Shown here piece after piece: positions 1 through 8,590 of a stretch of DNA of 64,000 nt (its first letter is position 1; every line of letters starts with the position of its first letter). Position numbers and translations under genes: made by a program. Below the pieces are notes generated by a model, which ran no database searches, was not told where the DNA came from, and saw nothing but the letters and a program-made list of their open reading frames with translations. Source of the stretch: Nocardioides sp. URHA0032 (GTDB lineage: Bacteria > Actinomycetota > Actinomycetes > Propionibacteriales > Nocardioidaceae); assembly GCF_000620645.1 (NCBI RefSeq), contig NZ_KK211160.1, positions 124,001-188,000 of the forward strand. The letters run 5' to 3'.

Positions 1-555
1 CTCACCGGCGAGGTCGCGATCCTCAACGGCACGCCGGGCAACCCGCAGGGTGCGACGTGGAACAAGTGCTTCGAGGACAAGCTGCAGAACGCCACGGTCG
101 GTGCCAAGCAGGACACCGACTGGACACTGGCCGGTGCCTACAAGGCGGCCTCCGCGCTGGTCTCCTCCGGCACGGACTACAGCGGCATCTTCTACGACTA
201 CGCGGACCCGATCCCGCAGGTCGTGGAGGCCTACGACAAGGCCGGCGTGAAGATGCCCGCCGTCGTCACCTGGACCTCGAACAACGGGATGGCCAAGGTC
301 TGGGAGAAGCGCCTGGGCACCCCTGACGAGTTCCCGCTCTACTTCACGAACGCGCTGAACTGGGAGGGCCGCGCCTCCGTCACGGCGGTCATGGACCTCC
401 TCGCGGGCAAGGACGTCAGCTCCGACATCTCCGTGCCCCAGCCGTTCGTGAAGGCGGAGAAGGGTCTCTACGACTCCAGCAGGCCCGACGACTACCCGGG
501 TCCCAGCGTGCTCGTTCCCGACTCGCTGATGACCCAGATGCTGTCCGCAGGCTGA
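1..555 (+). CDS. Sugar ABC transporter substrate-binding protein, C-terminal part
   Basis: The reading frame is open from the first base, so the N-terminus (lipoprotein signal) lies outside the window; 184 residues and a TGA stop are present. The fragment reads like the second half of a periplasmic-binding-protein-like fold of the ribose/galactose type (Peripla_BP_4): LTGEVAILNGTPGNPQG at the start is the strand and loop typical of these proteins, followed by a repeated call for 'SGIFYDYADPIPQ', as in sugar-binding lobes. It would bind the sugar outside the membrane and hand it to the ABC transporter encoded next. A strong hairpin separates the two genes. The ligand cannot be told. Confidence 0.8.
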   Translation, partial: LTGEVAILNGTPGNPQGATWNKCFEDKLQNATVGAKQDTDWTLAGAYKAASALVSSGTDYSGIFYDYADPIPQVVEAYDKAGVKMPAVVTWTSNNGMAKVWEKRLGTPDEFPLYFTNALNWEGRASVTAVMDLLAGKDVSSDISVPQPFVKAEKGLYDSSRPDDYPGPSVLVPDSLMTQMLSAG

Positions 556-562
556 CCGAGCC

Positions 563-598
563 GACCGGGGGCGGGGCCTCGACACCCCGCCCCCGGTC
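563..598 (+). terminator. Strong GC hairpin between binding protein and transporter
   Basis: A perfect 14-bp stem, GACCGGGGGCGGGG (563-576) against CCCCGCCCCCGGTC (585-598), with an 8-base loop. There is no U-tract, as is usual in high-GC actinobacteria. It sits 8 bases after the binding-protein stop and 47 bases before the transporter start. It may terminate most transcripts or protect the 3' end, giving more binding protein than transporter. Confidence 0.7.
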
Positions 599-645
599 GT
601 CCCACCTGCACCATCCGTCCACCCGTCGCCCGAGAGGTGCCGACC

Positions 646-3228
646 ATGTCCGACACGACCTCGCCCACCGCGGTGCAGGAGCGCACCCCGTCGCCGGGCC
701 CGGCCGCCCGGCCCCTGCTCGTCGCCGCCGGGCTCTCCAAGCGGTACGGGCCCGTGCAGGCCCTGGCCGACGTGAGCATCACGATCGCGCCCGGCGAGAT
801 CCACGCCCTGGTCGGCGAGAACGGGTCCGGCAAGTCGACCCTGGTCGGGATCGTCAGCGGCACCGTCGCCCGCGACACCGGCACGGTGGAGATCGCGGGC
901 TCGTCGCTCACGGCGGCGCGGCCGAGCGCGTCGCAGGACCGCGGCGCCATCACCGTCTTCCAGGACGGCTCGCTGATCGGTGAGCTGTCCGTGGCCAAGA
1001 ACCTCTACCTCGGCATCCGCGGGGAGCAACGCCCGTCCTACGGCCGCACCACCGCCTGGGCCCAGGAGCTGCTCAACTCCCACGGCTTCGACATCGACAC
1101 GGAGCAGTCGGCGGCCTCGCTGCCGCCCGGTGACCGTCAGCTCGTGGAGATCATCCGCGCCGTCGCGTGCCGGCCGCGCGTGCTGATCCTCGACGAGGCG
1201 ACGTCGGCGCTCGACTCCCGCGGTGTGGACATCGTCCTGGACCTGATGCGCGGGGTGGCCGCCGACGGCGGCGCCGTGCTCTTCGTGACGCACCGGCTGT
1301 CGGAGGTCATGCGGGTCGCCGACACCGTGACCGTGCTGCGCGACGGCCGGTTCCAGGGCACCCACGACGCAGCCGACGTCACCCCCCAGCGGCTCGTCGA
1401 GCTGATGGCTGGCACCCGCGTGGACCTGGAGTTCCCCGACCGCGTCGCCGACGGTGCCGGGGACGTCCGGCTGATCGCGGCCGGGCTCGCCGGCCCGTCG
1501 TACGGCCCGGTCGAGCTCGAGCTGCGGGCCGGCCAGATCGTCGGCATCGCGGGCGCCGACGGCAACGGGCAGCTGCCACTCGTCAAGGGACTGGCCCGGA
1601 TCGACGACAGCCAGGGCACCGTCGAGGTCGACGGCCACCGGCCGCGCAGCTACGGTGCCGCGGTCGACACGGGACTCGTGTACCTGAGCTCCGACCGCCG
1701 CAACGAGTCACTCTTCCAGGGACTCACGATCGGTGACAACCTCGGCATCGGGGTGCTCGGCGACCTCTCGAGCGGCGGGGTGATGAACCTGGGCCGCGAG
1801 CGGTCCTTCGTCCGCGAGGCCATCGACCGGTACCGCATCCGCGTCGGCCACCCGGGCCAGCTGCCCTCGGAGCTGTCGGGCGGCAACCAGCAGAAGGTGG
1901 CGCTGAGCCGGGTGCTGGCGATGAAGCCCGCCGTCGTCCTCATCGACGAGCCGACGCAGGGCGTCGACGTCCGGTCGCGCCTCGACATCTACCGGTTCCT
2001 GCGCCAGATCGCGGACGCCGGCAGCGCGGTCGTGGTGGTCAGCAGCGACGCCTCCGAGCTCGCCGGCCTGTGCGACCGGATCCTCGTGATGTCGCGCGGC
2101 AAGGTGACCAGCGAGCTGCCCGGCATCGGCGCGACCGAGGAGTCGATCGTCGGCGCCTTCGCCGTCGAGCACGAGATCTCGGCGGACGTCGAGCCGGGCT
2201 CCGGGGAGGTCGCGGCCACCCCTGCCTCGTCGCCGCGCACCTGGCTGCGCCGGCGGATCAGCGCCGACGGCATCCGCCTGGTCGCGCTGGTGGCGCTGAT
2301 GGTCGGGCTCGCGCTGTTCGCGCAGTCGAAGAACGACACGTTCCTCACCGAGATCAGCATCTACAACGTGCTGCTCGTCGCCCTGCCCCTCGTGGCGGTC
2401 GCGGCCGCGCAGTACTTCGTGCTCATGGTCGGCGGCATCGACGTCTCCGTCGGCGCGACCATGACCCTCGCGGTCGTCCTGATGTCGGAGTGGGCCACCG
2501 AGGGCGGCACCGGCAAGGTCCTGGGCATGGGCCTGGCGATCGCCCTGCTGCTCGGCATCGCCGTCGGCGCCGTCAACGCCTTCCTCGTCGAGCGGATCAA
2601 GCTGTCTCCGGTGATCGCGACGATCGCGACCCTCGGGGTCGTCTCCGGCATCGCGCTGATGATGCGGCCGACGGCCGAGGGCCTGATCGCCCCGCAGCTC
2701 GGGGTGCTGCTGATGATGAAGAAGGTCGGGCCGGTCCCGGTGGCGCTCGTGGTGCTGCTGGTCGTGCTGGTCGTGGTCGACTTCGTCGTCCGGCGTACCG
2801 GCACCGGCCTCCGCCTGCGCGCGGTCGGCCTGAACGCTGTCTACGCCACGCGCCTCGGCATCCCGACCCCCTGGGTGCGCGCGCTCTGCTACGTGCTCTG
2901 CGCCTTCCTCGCCGGCATCGCGGGCATCCTGCTTGCGGCCCAGGTCGGCATCGGCGACCCGAATGCCGGCACGTCGTTCACGCTGCTCGCGATCGCCGCG
3001 CCGGTCCTCGGCGGCGCCGCCCTCTCCGGCGGCCATGGGTCGCTCGTCGGCGCCGCGATCGGTGCGGGCATCCTGGTCCTGACCCAGAGCCTGGTCACCG
3101 TCCTCGGCCTCTCCGACGGCACCAGCTACGTGTTCGCGGGCACCCTCACCCTGCTGGCCCTGCTCAGCTCGGCGGACAGCATCCGCCGGCTGCGGCGGCT
3201 GCTGCGGTTCCGGCTGCAGGGCGGCTGA
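646..3228 (+). CDS. Fused sugar ABC transporter: tandem ATPase plus permease (RbsA-RbsC type)
   Basis: One 860-residue protein joins two ABC ATPase domains and a membrane permease that are normally separate genes. Domain 1 (about 28-260) has Walker A GENGSGKST (about 57-65) and Walker B VLILDEATSALD; its signature is unusual (SLPPGDRQ). Domain 2 (about 280-510) has a degenerate Walker A (GADGNGQ) but a good signature LSGGNQQK and VVLIDEPTQGVD, the usual RbsA asymmetry. From about 545 to 855 there are many hydrophobic helices with GGIDVSVGA, the BPD_transp_2 permease hallmark. ATG 646 is preferred over GTG 637 because GAGAGG lies 8 bases upstream. It works with the binding protein just before it to import a sugar. 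A fused RbsAC chain is uncommon but known. Confidence 0.9.
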   Translation: MSDTTSPTAVQERTPSPGPAARPLLVAAGLSKRYGPVQALADVSITIAPGEIHALVGENGSGKSTLVGIVSGTVARDTGTVEIAGSSLTAARPSASQDRGAITVFQDGSLIGELSVAKNLYLGIRGEQRPSYGRTTAWAQELLNSHGFDIDTEQSAASLPPGDRQLVEIIRAVACRPRVLILDEATSALDSRGVDIVLDLMRGVAADGGAVLFVTHRLSEVMRVADTVTVLRDGRFQGTHDAADVTPQRLVELMAGTRVDLEFPDRVADGAGDVRLIAAGLAGPSYGPVELELRAGQIVGIAGADGNGQLPLVKGLARIDDSQGTVEVDGHRPRSYGAAVDTGLVYLSSDRRNESLFQGLTIGDNLGIGVLGDLSSGGVMNLGRERSFVREAIDRYRIRVGHPGQLPSELSGGNQQKVALSRVLAMKPAVVLIDEPTQGVDVRSRLDIYRFLRQIADAGSAVVVVSSDASELAGLCDRILVMSRGKVTSELPGIGATEESIVGAFAVEHEISADVEPGSGEVAATPASSPRTWLRRRISADGIRLVALVALMVGLALFAQSKNDTFLTEISIYNVLLVALPLVAVAAAQYFVLMVGGIDVSVGATMTLAVVLMSEWATEGGTGKVLGMGLAIALLLGIAVGAVNAFLVERIKLSPVIATIATLGVVSGIALMMRPTAEGLIAPQLGVLLMMKKVGPVPVALVVLLVVLVVVDFVVRRTGTGLRLRAVGLNAVYATRLGIPTPWVRALCYVLCAFLAGIAGILLAAQVGIGDPNAGTSFTLLAIAAPVLGGAALSGGHGSLVGAAIGAGILVLTQSLVTVLGLSDGTSYVFAGTLTLLALLSSADSIRRLRRLLRFRLQGG

Positions 3229-3259
3229 GGCCGCGGCGCCGACGGTCGAACTCCTTGGA

Positions 3260-3299
3260 TACGATGGAAACGTTCGCTATCGAACGTGCTACCGTTTCC
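3260..3299 (+). promoter_or_regulatory. Promoter with nested palindromes before the RES/Xre toxin-antitoxin operon
   Basis: A TACGAT -10-like element (3260-3265) runs into two nested inverted repeats: outer GGAAACG (3266-3272) with CGTTTCC (3293-3299), inner CGTTCG (3271-3276) with CGAACG (3281-3286) around CTAT. The position at the expected start of transcription, 14 bases before the antitoxin ATG, fits an autoregulatory operator bound by the antitoxin. Promoter and binding are inferred; the palindromes are seen. Confidence 0.6.
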
Positions 3300-3312
3300 G
3301 TGGAGGTGCGAC

Positions 3313-4029
3313 ATGGCGACCATCGAGATCGAGGTTCCCGTCGAGTTCGCGGACGAGGTCGACGAGCTGCGCGGAGCCATTGTCGAGTTGCTCGCCACTG
3401 CTGCCCACGAGGCCGACGTCAGCATGTCGCTCCCCGATGGCCGCGTCCTGCTCGTCGAGGTCAAGGACGGCGGCAGGTCCGCGGTACTCCGCCAGCTCCT
3501 CGAGCAGGTGGCCCGCAACCCGGGTGGCCTTCTCGCCGTCTCGGGGCTGTTGGAGACCCTGACCCTTCGGGAGGGCGTCCTCCGGCACGTCACGGACACC
3601 GTGGCGAACCAGCCGGTGTCCCTTGGTCCGGCCACGGCCGGACAGATCGCCCTGGTCGACCAGGGCTGGCGCGGTATCGAGTCCCGTTACGGTGCGCTCG
3701 ATGCGGGGGGATACGCCGAGCTGGTGGGCTCGTCCCCGACGTCGAGGTCGGTCGCCACCAAGGCCAAGGCGAAGGGACTGGTCGGCTACCGCCGAGGCCG
3801 CCGAATCCTGTACCCGTGCTTCCAGTTCGATGACCGGGGACTGCGACCGGGATGGAGTGATGTGGTCGCGCCGTTGCGGGACGCCGGCTGGGATGACGAG
3901 GACATCGTGCTGTGGCTGGCCGCTCCCCACGGATCCCTCGGCCGACGCAGTCCGGTCGAAGCACTCGACGACGGAGATGACGATCTCGTTCTCGGGATCA
4001 TCAGGGACGAGACCGCGGGCGTCTGGTGA
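3313..4029 (+). CDS. MbcA/ParS/Xre-type antitoxin of a RES toxin-antitoxin pair
   Basis: A 238-residue protein whose second half matches the Xre/MbcA/ParS antitoxin (DUF2384-like) pattern: WRGIESRYGALDAGGYAEL, SRSVATKAKAKG, then YPCFQFD and the tail WLAAPHGSLGRRSPVEALDD. In this family the C-terminal part covers the active site of the RES toxin and the helical part binds DNA. The N-terminal 100 residues are an extra extension. ATG 3313 is chosen because GGAGG (3302-3306) is 6 bases upstream. Its TGA overlaps the GTG of the toxin (GTGA at 4026-4029), so the two are translationally coupled. Likely represses its own operon through the nested palindrome upstream. Confidence 0.85.
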   Translation: MATIEIEVPVEFADEVDELRGAIVELLATAAHEADVSMSLPDGRVLLVEVKDGGRSAVLRQLLEQVARNPGGLLAVSGLLETLTLREGVLRHVTDTVANQPVSLGPATAGQIALVDQGWRGIESRYGALDAGGYAELVGSSPTSRSVATKAKAKGLVGYRRGRRILYPCFQFDDRGLRPGWSDVVAPLRDAGWDDEDIVLWLAAPHGSLGRRSPVEALDDGDDDLVLGIIRDETAGVW

Positions 4030-4676
4030 CGGTGCGCTCGGTCCCGGCGCCACCCGACCCGTTCGAGCCGTTGTTCGAGTCACTGCCCACGGGCGGTCGC
4101 ATCTTCAGGGTGCACGAGCCTCGGTTCCCTGACGGGACCGCGAACGACGGCACGATCTTCAATCCCGGGTACGGCTCGCGTCTTCGGTGGTCCTTCTTCG
4201 GCGACCCGGTCGTGCCGGTGCACTACTCCGCTGCCTCACCCGTGGCCGCCGTCCACGAGTCGATCCTGCACGACGCGGTTCCAGGTGCGCACCTCCCGAG
4301 AGCTCGATGGGTCCGCACGGTGCTCACGCCACTTCGCACGCGCCGGGAGCTGAGGCTGGCCCAACGGCACTCCGACGGTTTGCGCAGACCGGACCTCCAC
4401 GCGCGCGACCTGACCGACACCGACTCTGATCAGTACCCGTTCACCGTGGAGTGGGCGCAGGCTGCTCATGCGGCCGGTGCGGACGGCGTGGTGTGGATGT
4501 CGCGGCAGCTGAACAGCGTCCGCGCGTACTGCCTGTTCGGAGATCGGGTGGCAGCGGGAGACCTCGAGCCGCTCTCGGGAGACCCGGAGACCCGGGTGTT
4601 CGCGACCCCCGCCGACAGCGAGTGGCTCTACGACATCGCGTTGCGGATGAGGGTCACCGTGCGACCGGTCTCCTAG
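4026..4676 (+). CDS. RES-domain toxin (NAD+ phosphorylase-type)
   Basis: A 216-residue RES-domain protein. The family pattern is visible: GRIFRVHEPRF near the start, the GTIFNPGYGSRLRWS segment, a HESI motif (glutamate of R-E-S) and a later serine-containing segment RQLNSVRAYCLFGD. Characterised members (MbcT of Mycobacterium tuberculosis, RES toxins of Pseudomonas and Photorhabdus) degrade NAD+ and stop growth. It starts with GTG 4026 overlapping the antitoxin stop and ends 10 bases before the convergent FmdB-like gene. Assignment to NAD+ degradation is by family; the sequence shows a full-length, apparently intact toxin. Confidence 0.85.
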   Translation: MTVRSVPAPPDPFEPLFESLPTGGRIFRVHEPRFPDGTANDGTIFNPGYGSRLRWSFFGDPVVPVHYSAASPVAAVHESILHDAVPGAHLPRARWVRTVLTPLRTRRELRLAQRHSDGLRRPDLHARDLTDTDSDQYPFTVEWAQAAHAAGADGVVWMSRQLNSVRAYCLFGDRVAAGDLEPLSGDPETRVFATPADSEWLYDIALRMRVTVRPVS

Positions 4677-4686
4677 CCTCGATGGC

Positions 4687-5061
4687 TCAGGCGTGGTGGT
4701 GGCTGATCGCGTCCGCGAGCACCGGCGCCTTCACCGCGGCCGCCTTCTCCTGGCGCTCCTGCTCGCGGTCGATGCGGCGACCGTCGCCGAGGTACTTGGC
4801 CACCGCCATCCGGCCGGCGCTCTCGGACATGTGGCAGAGGCCGGGCACCTGGGGGAACGACGAGCAGAGGCTGCGACGTACCGGGGAAGGTGCGGGTCCG
4901 GTGGCCGGGGCCGGGGATCCGGACAGGCCGACGGGCGCCCAGGCCCGCCGGCTCTCGGCACCGCAGTCGACGCAGGTCGCGGTGGCGGATGGCGGGCTGG
5001 GCGCCCAGATCTCGCGGCGGGTCCCGCAGGACCCGCACATGTAGTCGACGAGGATCGGCAT
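4687..5061 (-). CDS. FmdB-type zinc-ribbon protein
   Basis: A 124-residue protein with an N-terminal zinc ribbon: MPILVDYMCGSCGTRREIW with a second CVDCGAESRR, giving C-x2-C and C-x2-C ligands within the first 45 residues, like FmdB/regulatory zinc-ribbon proteins found beside catabolic operons. The remainder is low-complexity and charged and ends in a His-rich tail (AISHHHA). It starts 5 bases after the lactonase stop, so the two are probably one transcript. Family members are often co-transcribed with amide- or ketone-degrading enzymes; the exact job is unknown. Confidence 0.75.
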   Translation of the reverse strand: MPILVDYMCGSCGTRREIWAPSPPSATATCVDCGAESRRAWAPVGLSGSPAPATGPAPSPVRRSLCSSFPQVPGLCHMSESAGRMAVAKYLGDGRRIDREQERQEKAAAVKAPVLADAISHHHA

Positions 5062-5066
5062 CGCGG

Positions 5067-5855
5067 TCACTCGTAGCAGTACGGCGCGTGCTTGAGCTCG
5101 GCCCAGTCGTCCGGGTCGTGGGTGATCCAGAGCGTGGCCTCCTCGGTCTCGCGCAGCGTCTTGAGGCGCTTGAGCGTGCGCAGCGCGCTGATCGTGTCGT
5201 AGTCGATCGGGAAGTGGTACTCCTGCTCGAGCTGCGCCCGCAGGTGCACGGCGTCGCCGGTGAGGATGAACGTGCGCGACGCCAGCCGCACCTTGAGGCT
5301 GACCTCGCCGGGCGTGTGGCCGGGCATCGAGTAGATGACCAGGCTGCCGTCGCCGAACAGGTCGACGTCGCAGCCCGGGATCTCGTGCCAGTCGAAGCCG
5401 CGGATCCGCGCGAGCTGGTCGTCGCGGTAGCAGAACGCCGCGATCGGCGTCGGCCAGTGGGCGAACGCGAGCTCGCCCTCGCCGGCGTAGTGCTTGGCGT
5501 TCGGGAAGAGGTGAGTGCCGCCCGCGTGGTCGAAGTGCAGGTGCGACGCGATCACGTGGGTGACGTCCGTGGTCTTGTAGCCCAGCGCCTCGATCTGCTT
5601 GTCGACGGCGTGCGACGGGTCGCCGCTGATGCCGAGCCCGTCGGCGAGCGCCTGTCCGTAGACCGACACCGGGTCGGTGATCGCCTCGGGCGCGATGCCC
5701 GTGTCGAACAGCACCAGCCCCTTCGGGTGCTCGATGAGGAACGACGGCATCGGGATGGTGATCATCCCGCTCAGGCCGTAGAGCAGCGTGGTGGCGTCGA
5801 CGGTCAGCGTCGGGCAGTCCAACGCCCACATCTTGCGGGCAAATCCCAGTGACAT
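5067..5855 (-). CDS. MBL-fold lactonase (N-acyl homoserine lactonase family)
   Basis: A 262-residue metallo-beta-lactamase-fold hydrolase. It carries the AttM/AiiA zinc motif SHLHFDHAGG (HxHxDH), a downstream metal-binding segment YSMPGHTPGEVSL, TGDAVH with the bridging aspartate, and a final ITHDPDDW. Such enzymes open lactone rings with two metal ions. ATG 5855 has GAAGGAA upstream. The gene is divergent from the alcohol dehydrogenase, sharing a palindromic operator. Next to a regulon with a Baeyer-Villiger monooxygenase, a catabolic lactone (opening to a hydroxy acid) is a better guess than quorum quenching, but this is inference. Confidence 0.85.
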   Translation of the reverse strand: MSLGFARKMWALDCPTLTVDATTLLYGLSGMITIPMPSFLIEHPKGLVLFDTGIAPEAITDPVSVYGQALADGLGISGDPSHAVDKQIEALGYKTTDVTHVIASHLHFDHAGGTHLFPNAKHYAGEGELAFAHWPTPIAAFCYRDDQLARIRGFDWHEIPGCDVDLFGDGSLVIYSMPGHTPGEVSLKVRLASRTFILTGDAVHLRAQLEQEYHFPIDYDTISALRTLKRLKTLRETEEATLWITHDPDDWAELKHAPYCYE

Positions 5856-5922
5856 CGCGGTTCCTTCCGGCCAGGGCGACTGGTGGTCGTGCCCACCCTG
5901 GGACCCGCGCGCGCGTGCGTGT

Positions 5923-5939
5923 CGTCCCACATTGGGACA
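5923..5939. promoter_or_regulatory. Inverted-repeat operator between lactonase and alcohol dehydrogenase
   Basis: CGTCCCACATTGGGACA is a near-perfect 7-3-7 inverted repeat lying midway between two divergent genes (5855 minus, 6012 plus). Nearly the same sequence occurs at 42868-42884, 46564-46580 and 46611-46627, in front of other operons in this window. A second partial copy, CCCACCCTGGGA, lies at 5892-5903. Proposed binding site of the AcoR-like regulators at 42.9-46.5 kb. Confidence 0.65.
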
Positions 5940-6011
5940 AGCAGCGACGGGACGGGACACTGTGCCAAAGCGGTACACGCCCGTCCCCTCGCCCGGCCCT
6001 TGGATTGGCCC

Positions 6012-7097
6012 ATGACGACAGGGCAGATCGCGGCACTCGTCGGCCCGGCGACGGCGGAGGTCCAGACGTACCCGCTGCCCGAGGTCGCGCCGGGCGCCGT
6101 ACTCCTCCGGGTACGCCGCGCCAACGTGTGCGGCACCGACGTCCACCAGTGGCACTACGAGAGCATGGCGCTGCGCGAGTCGGGCCTCGGCCACGAGTTC
6201 GTCGGCGAGGTCGTCGAGCTCGGCGAGGGCGTCACCACCGACTTCGCCGGCGAGCCGGTGGCCGTCGGCGATCGAGTCGTCGCCGTCTACTACCTGACCT
6301 GCCACCGCTGCCCACCGTGCCAGCGCGCCGAGTTCAACCTGTGCCAGAACGGCCTGGCCGAGTGGATCATCCGGCCGGACGTCCCGCCGTACTTCCGGTC
6401 CGCCTTCGCGACCCACTACTACGTGCACCCGGGGCAGTACTTCTACAAGGTCCCCGACGAGGTCGACGACGCCTCGGTGGCCGGCGCCAACTGCGGCCTC
6501 GCCCAGATGTTGTTCGTGATGGACGAGGTCGGCATCGGCGCCGGCGAGACCCTCGTCGTCCAGGGCGCCGGCGGCCTGGGCCTGTACGCCGCCGCGATCG
6601 CCCACGAGCGCGGCGCCCGGGTGATCGCGATCGACGGGGTGCCGGAGCGGCTCGAGCTCGCTCGCCGGTTCGGCGCGACCGAGACGATCAGCCTGGCCGA
6701 ATACCCCGAGGCGACCGACCGGGCCGAGCGGGTCCGCGAGCTGACCGGCGGCATCGGTGCGGACCTGGTGCTCGAGGTGACCGGCGTACCGGCGTCGTTC
6801 GTCGAGGCCATCGACGCCGTCCGGGTCGGCGGCCGGATCGCGTCGGTCGGCAACCTCAACGCCGCGGCCGAGGTGACCATGACGCCCGGGATGGTGACGC
6901 GCAAGAGCGTGCACATCCACGGCGTGCTGCGGTACCACCCGTGGTACCTGCACCGCGCCGTGCAGTTCCTCGCGCGCCGGCGACACCTGCACCCGTTCGA
7001 GGCGTTCTCCGACCGCTCGTTCCCGCTGGCCGAGGTGACCGACGCCCTCAAGGCCGGCGAGAGCCGCTCCGTCGCCCGCGTGGCGATCGTCCCCTGA
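6012..7097 (+). CDS. Zinc-dependent alcohol dehydrogenase (MDR family)
   Basis: A 361-residue medium-chain dehydrogenase. The catalytic zinc site is seen in NVCGTDVHQW and GLGHEFVGEV, the structural zinc lobe in CHRCPPCQRAEFNLC (four cysteines), and the NAD(P)-binding turn in GAGGLGLYAA. It would oxidise an alcohol to an aldehyde or ketone; sitting directly before an aldehyde dehydrogenase, the likely step is hydroxy acid to oxo acid. ATG 6012 is the first start after the operator. A 29-base gap leads to the next gene. Confidence 0.88.
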   Translation: MTTGQIAALVGPATAEVQTYPLPEVAPGAVLLRVRRANVCGTDVHQWHYESMALRESGLGHEFVGEVVELGEGVTTDFAGEPVAVGDRVVAVYYLTCHRCPPCQRAEFNLCQNGLAEWIIRPDVPPYFRSAFATHYYVHPGQYFYKVPDEVDDASVAGANCGLAQMLFVMDEVGIGAGETLVVQGAGGLGLYAAAIAHERGARVIAIDGVPERLELARRFGATETISLAEYPEATDRAERVRELTGGIGADLVLEVTGVPASFVEAIDAVRVGGRIASVGNLNAAAEVTMTPGMVTRKSVHIHGVLRYHPWYLHRAVQFLARRRHLHPFEAFSDRSFPLAEVTDALKAGESRSVARVAIVP

Positions 7098-7126
7098 CCC
7101 ACGCGACCACCGAAAGCGAGACCACC

Positions 7127-8572
7127 GTGGACTTCCCGACCCAGCTCTTCCTCGGCGGCGAGTGGAGGGACGCCTCCGACGGCGCCACCTTCGACGTCGT
7201 CGACCCGGCCACCGGCGACCTCGTCGCGCAGGTCGCCGACGCCACCGCGGACGACGTCCGCGCGATGATCGACGCCGCCGTCGCCGCCCAGGAGCCGTGG
7301 GCCGCGATGCCCGCGATCGAGCGCGCCGCGATCATGCGCCGCGCGGCCCGGATCTTCGACGAGCGCATCGACGACCTGGCCAGGCTGCTCAGCCGCGAGC
7401 AGGGCAAGCCGCTCGCGCAGGCGGTCGGGGAGTGGCAGTACGGCATCGGCTTCATCGACTGGTTCGCCGAGGAGGCACGGCGCATCCACGGCAGCACGAT
7501 CCCGGCGACCACCACCGCGAAGCGGATCATCACGATCCGGCAGCCGATCGGCGTCACCGCGTGCATCACCCCGTGGAACTTCCCGTCGCTCCAGATCCTC
7601 CGCAAGCTCGGGGCCGCGCTCGCCGCCGGCTGCACGATGATCGTGAAGCCCGCCGAGCTGACCCCGCTCTCCGCGCTCGAGATCGCCCGGGTGTTCCACG
7701 AGGCCGGGCTGCCGCCCGGCGTACTCCAGGTGGCGACGTCGAACGACGCCCCCAAGGTCAGCGCGGTCTTCATGGCCGACGCCCGGGTGCGTGGCATCTC
7801 CTTCACCGGCTCCACCGAGGTCGGCAAGATCCTGATGCGCGGGGCCGCGGACACGATGAAGCGGGTCTCGCTCGAGCTCGGCGGGCACGCCCCGTTCATC
7901 GTGTTCGAGGACGCGGACCTGGACCTCGTCATCCGCGAGGCGATGGCCGTGAAGCTGCGGAACATGGGCCAGACCTGCGTCTCCGCCAACCGCTTCTTCG
8001 TGCACGAGGACGTCGCCGAGGAGTTCGGCGACCGGTTGGCCGCAGAGTTCCGCAAGCTCGTCGTGGGCAACCCCCTCGACGACGGTGTCGACGTCGGCCC
8101 GCTCGTCGAGGAGGCCGCGCTGGTCAAGGTCGAGGCGCACCTCGCCGACGCGATCGAGCACGGCGCCGAGGTGGTGCTGGGCGGCAAGCGTGCCGAGACC
8201 GCGTCCGGCAGCCGGCTGTTCTACGAGCCGACCGTGATCCGCGGCGCCGAGGACTCGATGCTGCTCGCCCGCGAGGAGACGTTCGGCCCGGTGGCGCCGA
8301 TCTTCACGTTCCGCGACGAGGACGACGTCGTACGGCGCGCGAACGACTCGGACTACGGGCTGGCCGGCTACTTCTTCACCCGCGACCTCAACCGCGCGAT
8401 CCGGGTGGGCGAGCGGCTGGAGTACGGCACGGTCGGCGTCAACGACGCGCAGATCTCCGCCGTGCAGGCGCCGTTCGGCGGCGTGAAGCAGTCGGGCATC
8501 GGCCGCGAGGGCGGCCCGCTCGGCGTGGACGAGTACCTCGACACCAAGTACCTCTCGCTCGGCGGGCTCTGA
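7127..8572 (+). CDS. NAD(P)-dependent aldehyde dehydrogenase (succinate-semialdehyde dehydrogenase-like)
   Basis: A 481-residue ALDH of the GabD-like branch. Hallmarks: ITPWNFPSLQ, FTGSTEVGK (cofactor), LELGGHAPFIVFEDADLD with the catalytic glutamate, GQTCVSANRFF with the nucleophilic cysteine, and EETFGPVAPIF near the end. It converts an aldehyde, probably the product of the preceding dehydrogenase, to a carboxylic acid. GTG 7127 is chosen as it gives the usual family N-terminus (DFPTQLFLGGEW); the ribosome site is weak (AAGCGAG). Confidence 0.9.
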   Translation: MDFPTQLFLGGEWRDASDGATFDVVDPATGDLVAQVADATADDVRAMIDAAVAAQEPWAAMPAIERAAIMRRAARIFDERIDDLARLLSREQGKPLAQAVGEWQYGIGFIDWFAEEARRIHGSTIPATTTAKRIITIRQPIGVTACITPWNFPSLQILRKLGAALAAGCTMIVKPAELTPLSALEIARVFHEAGLPPGVLQVATSNDAPKVSAVFMADARVRGISFTGSTEVGKILMRGAADTMKRVSLELGGHAPFIVFEDADLDLVIREAMAVKLRNMGQTCVSANRFFVHEDVAEEFGDRLAAEFRKLVVGNPLDDGVDVGPLVEEAALVKVEAHLADAIEHGAEVVLGGKRAETASGSRLFYEPTVIRGAEDSMLLAREETFGPVAPIFTFRDEDDVVRRANDSDYGLAGYFFTRDLNRAIRVGERLEYGTVGVNDAQISAVQAPFGGVKQSGIGREGGPLGVDEYLDTKYLSLGGL

Positions 8573-8590
8573 GAGGCGAGGCTCGACCGC

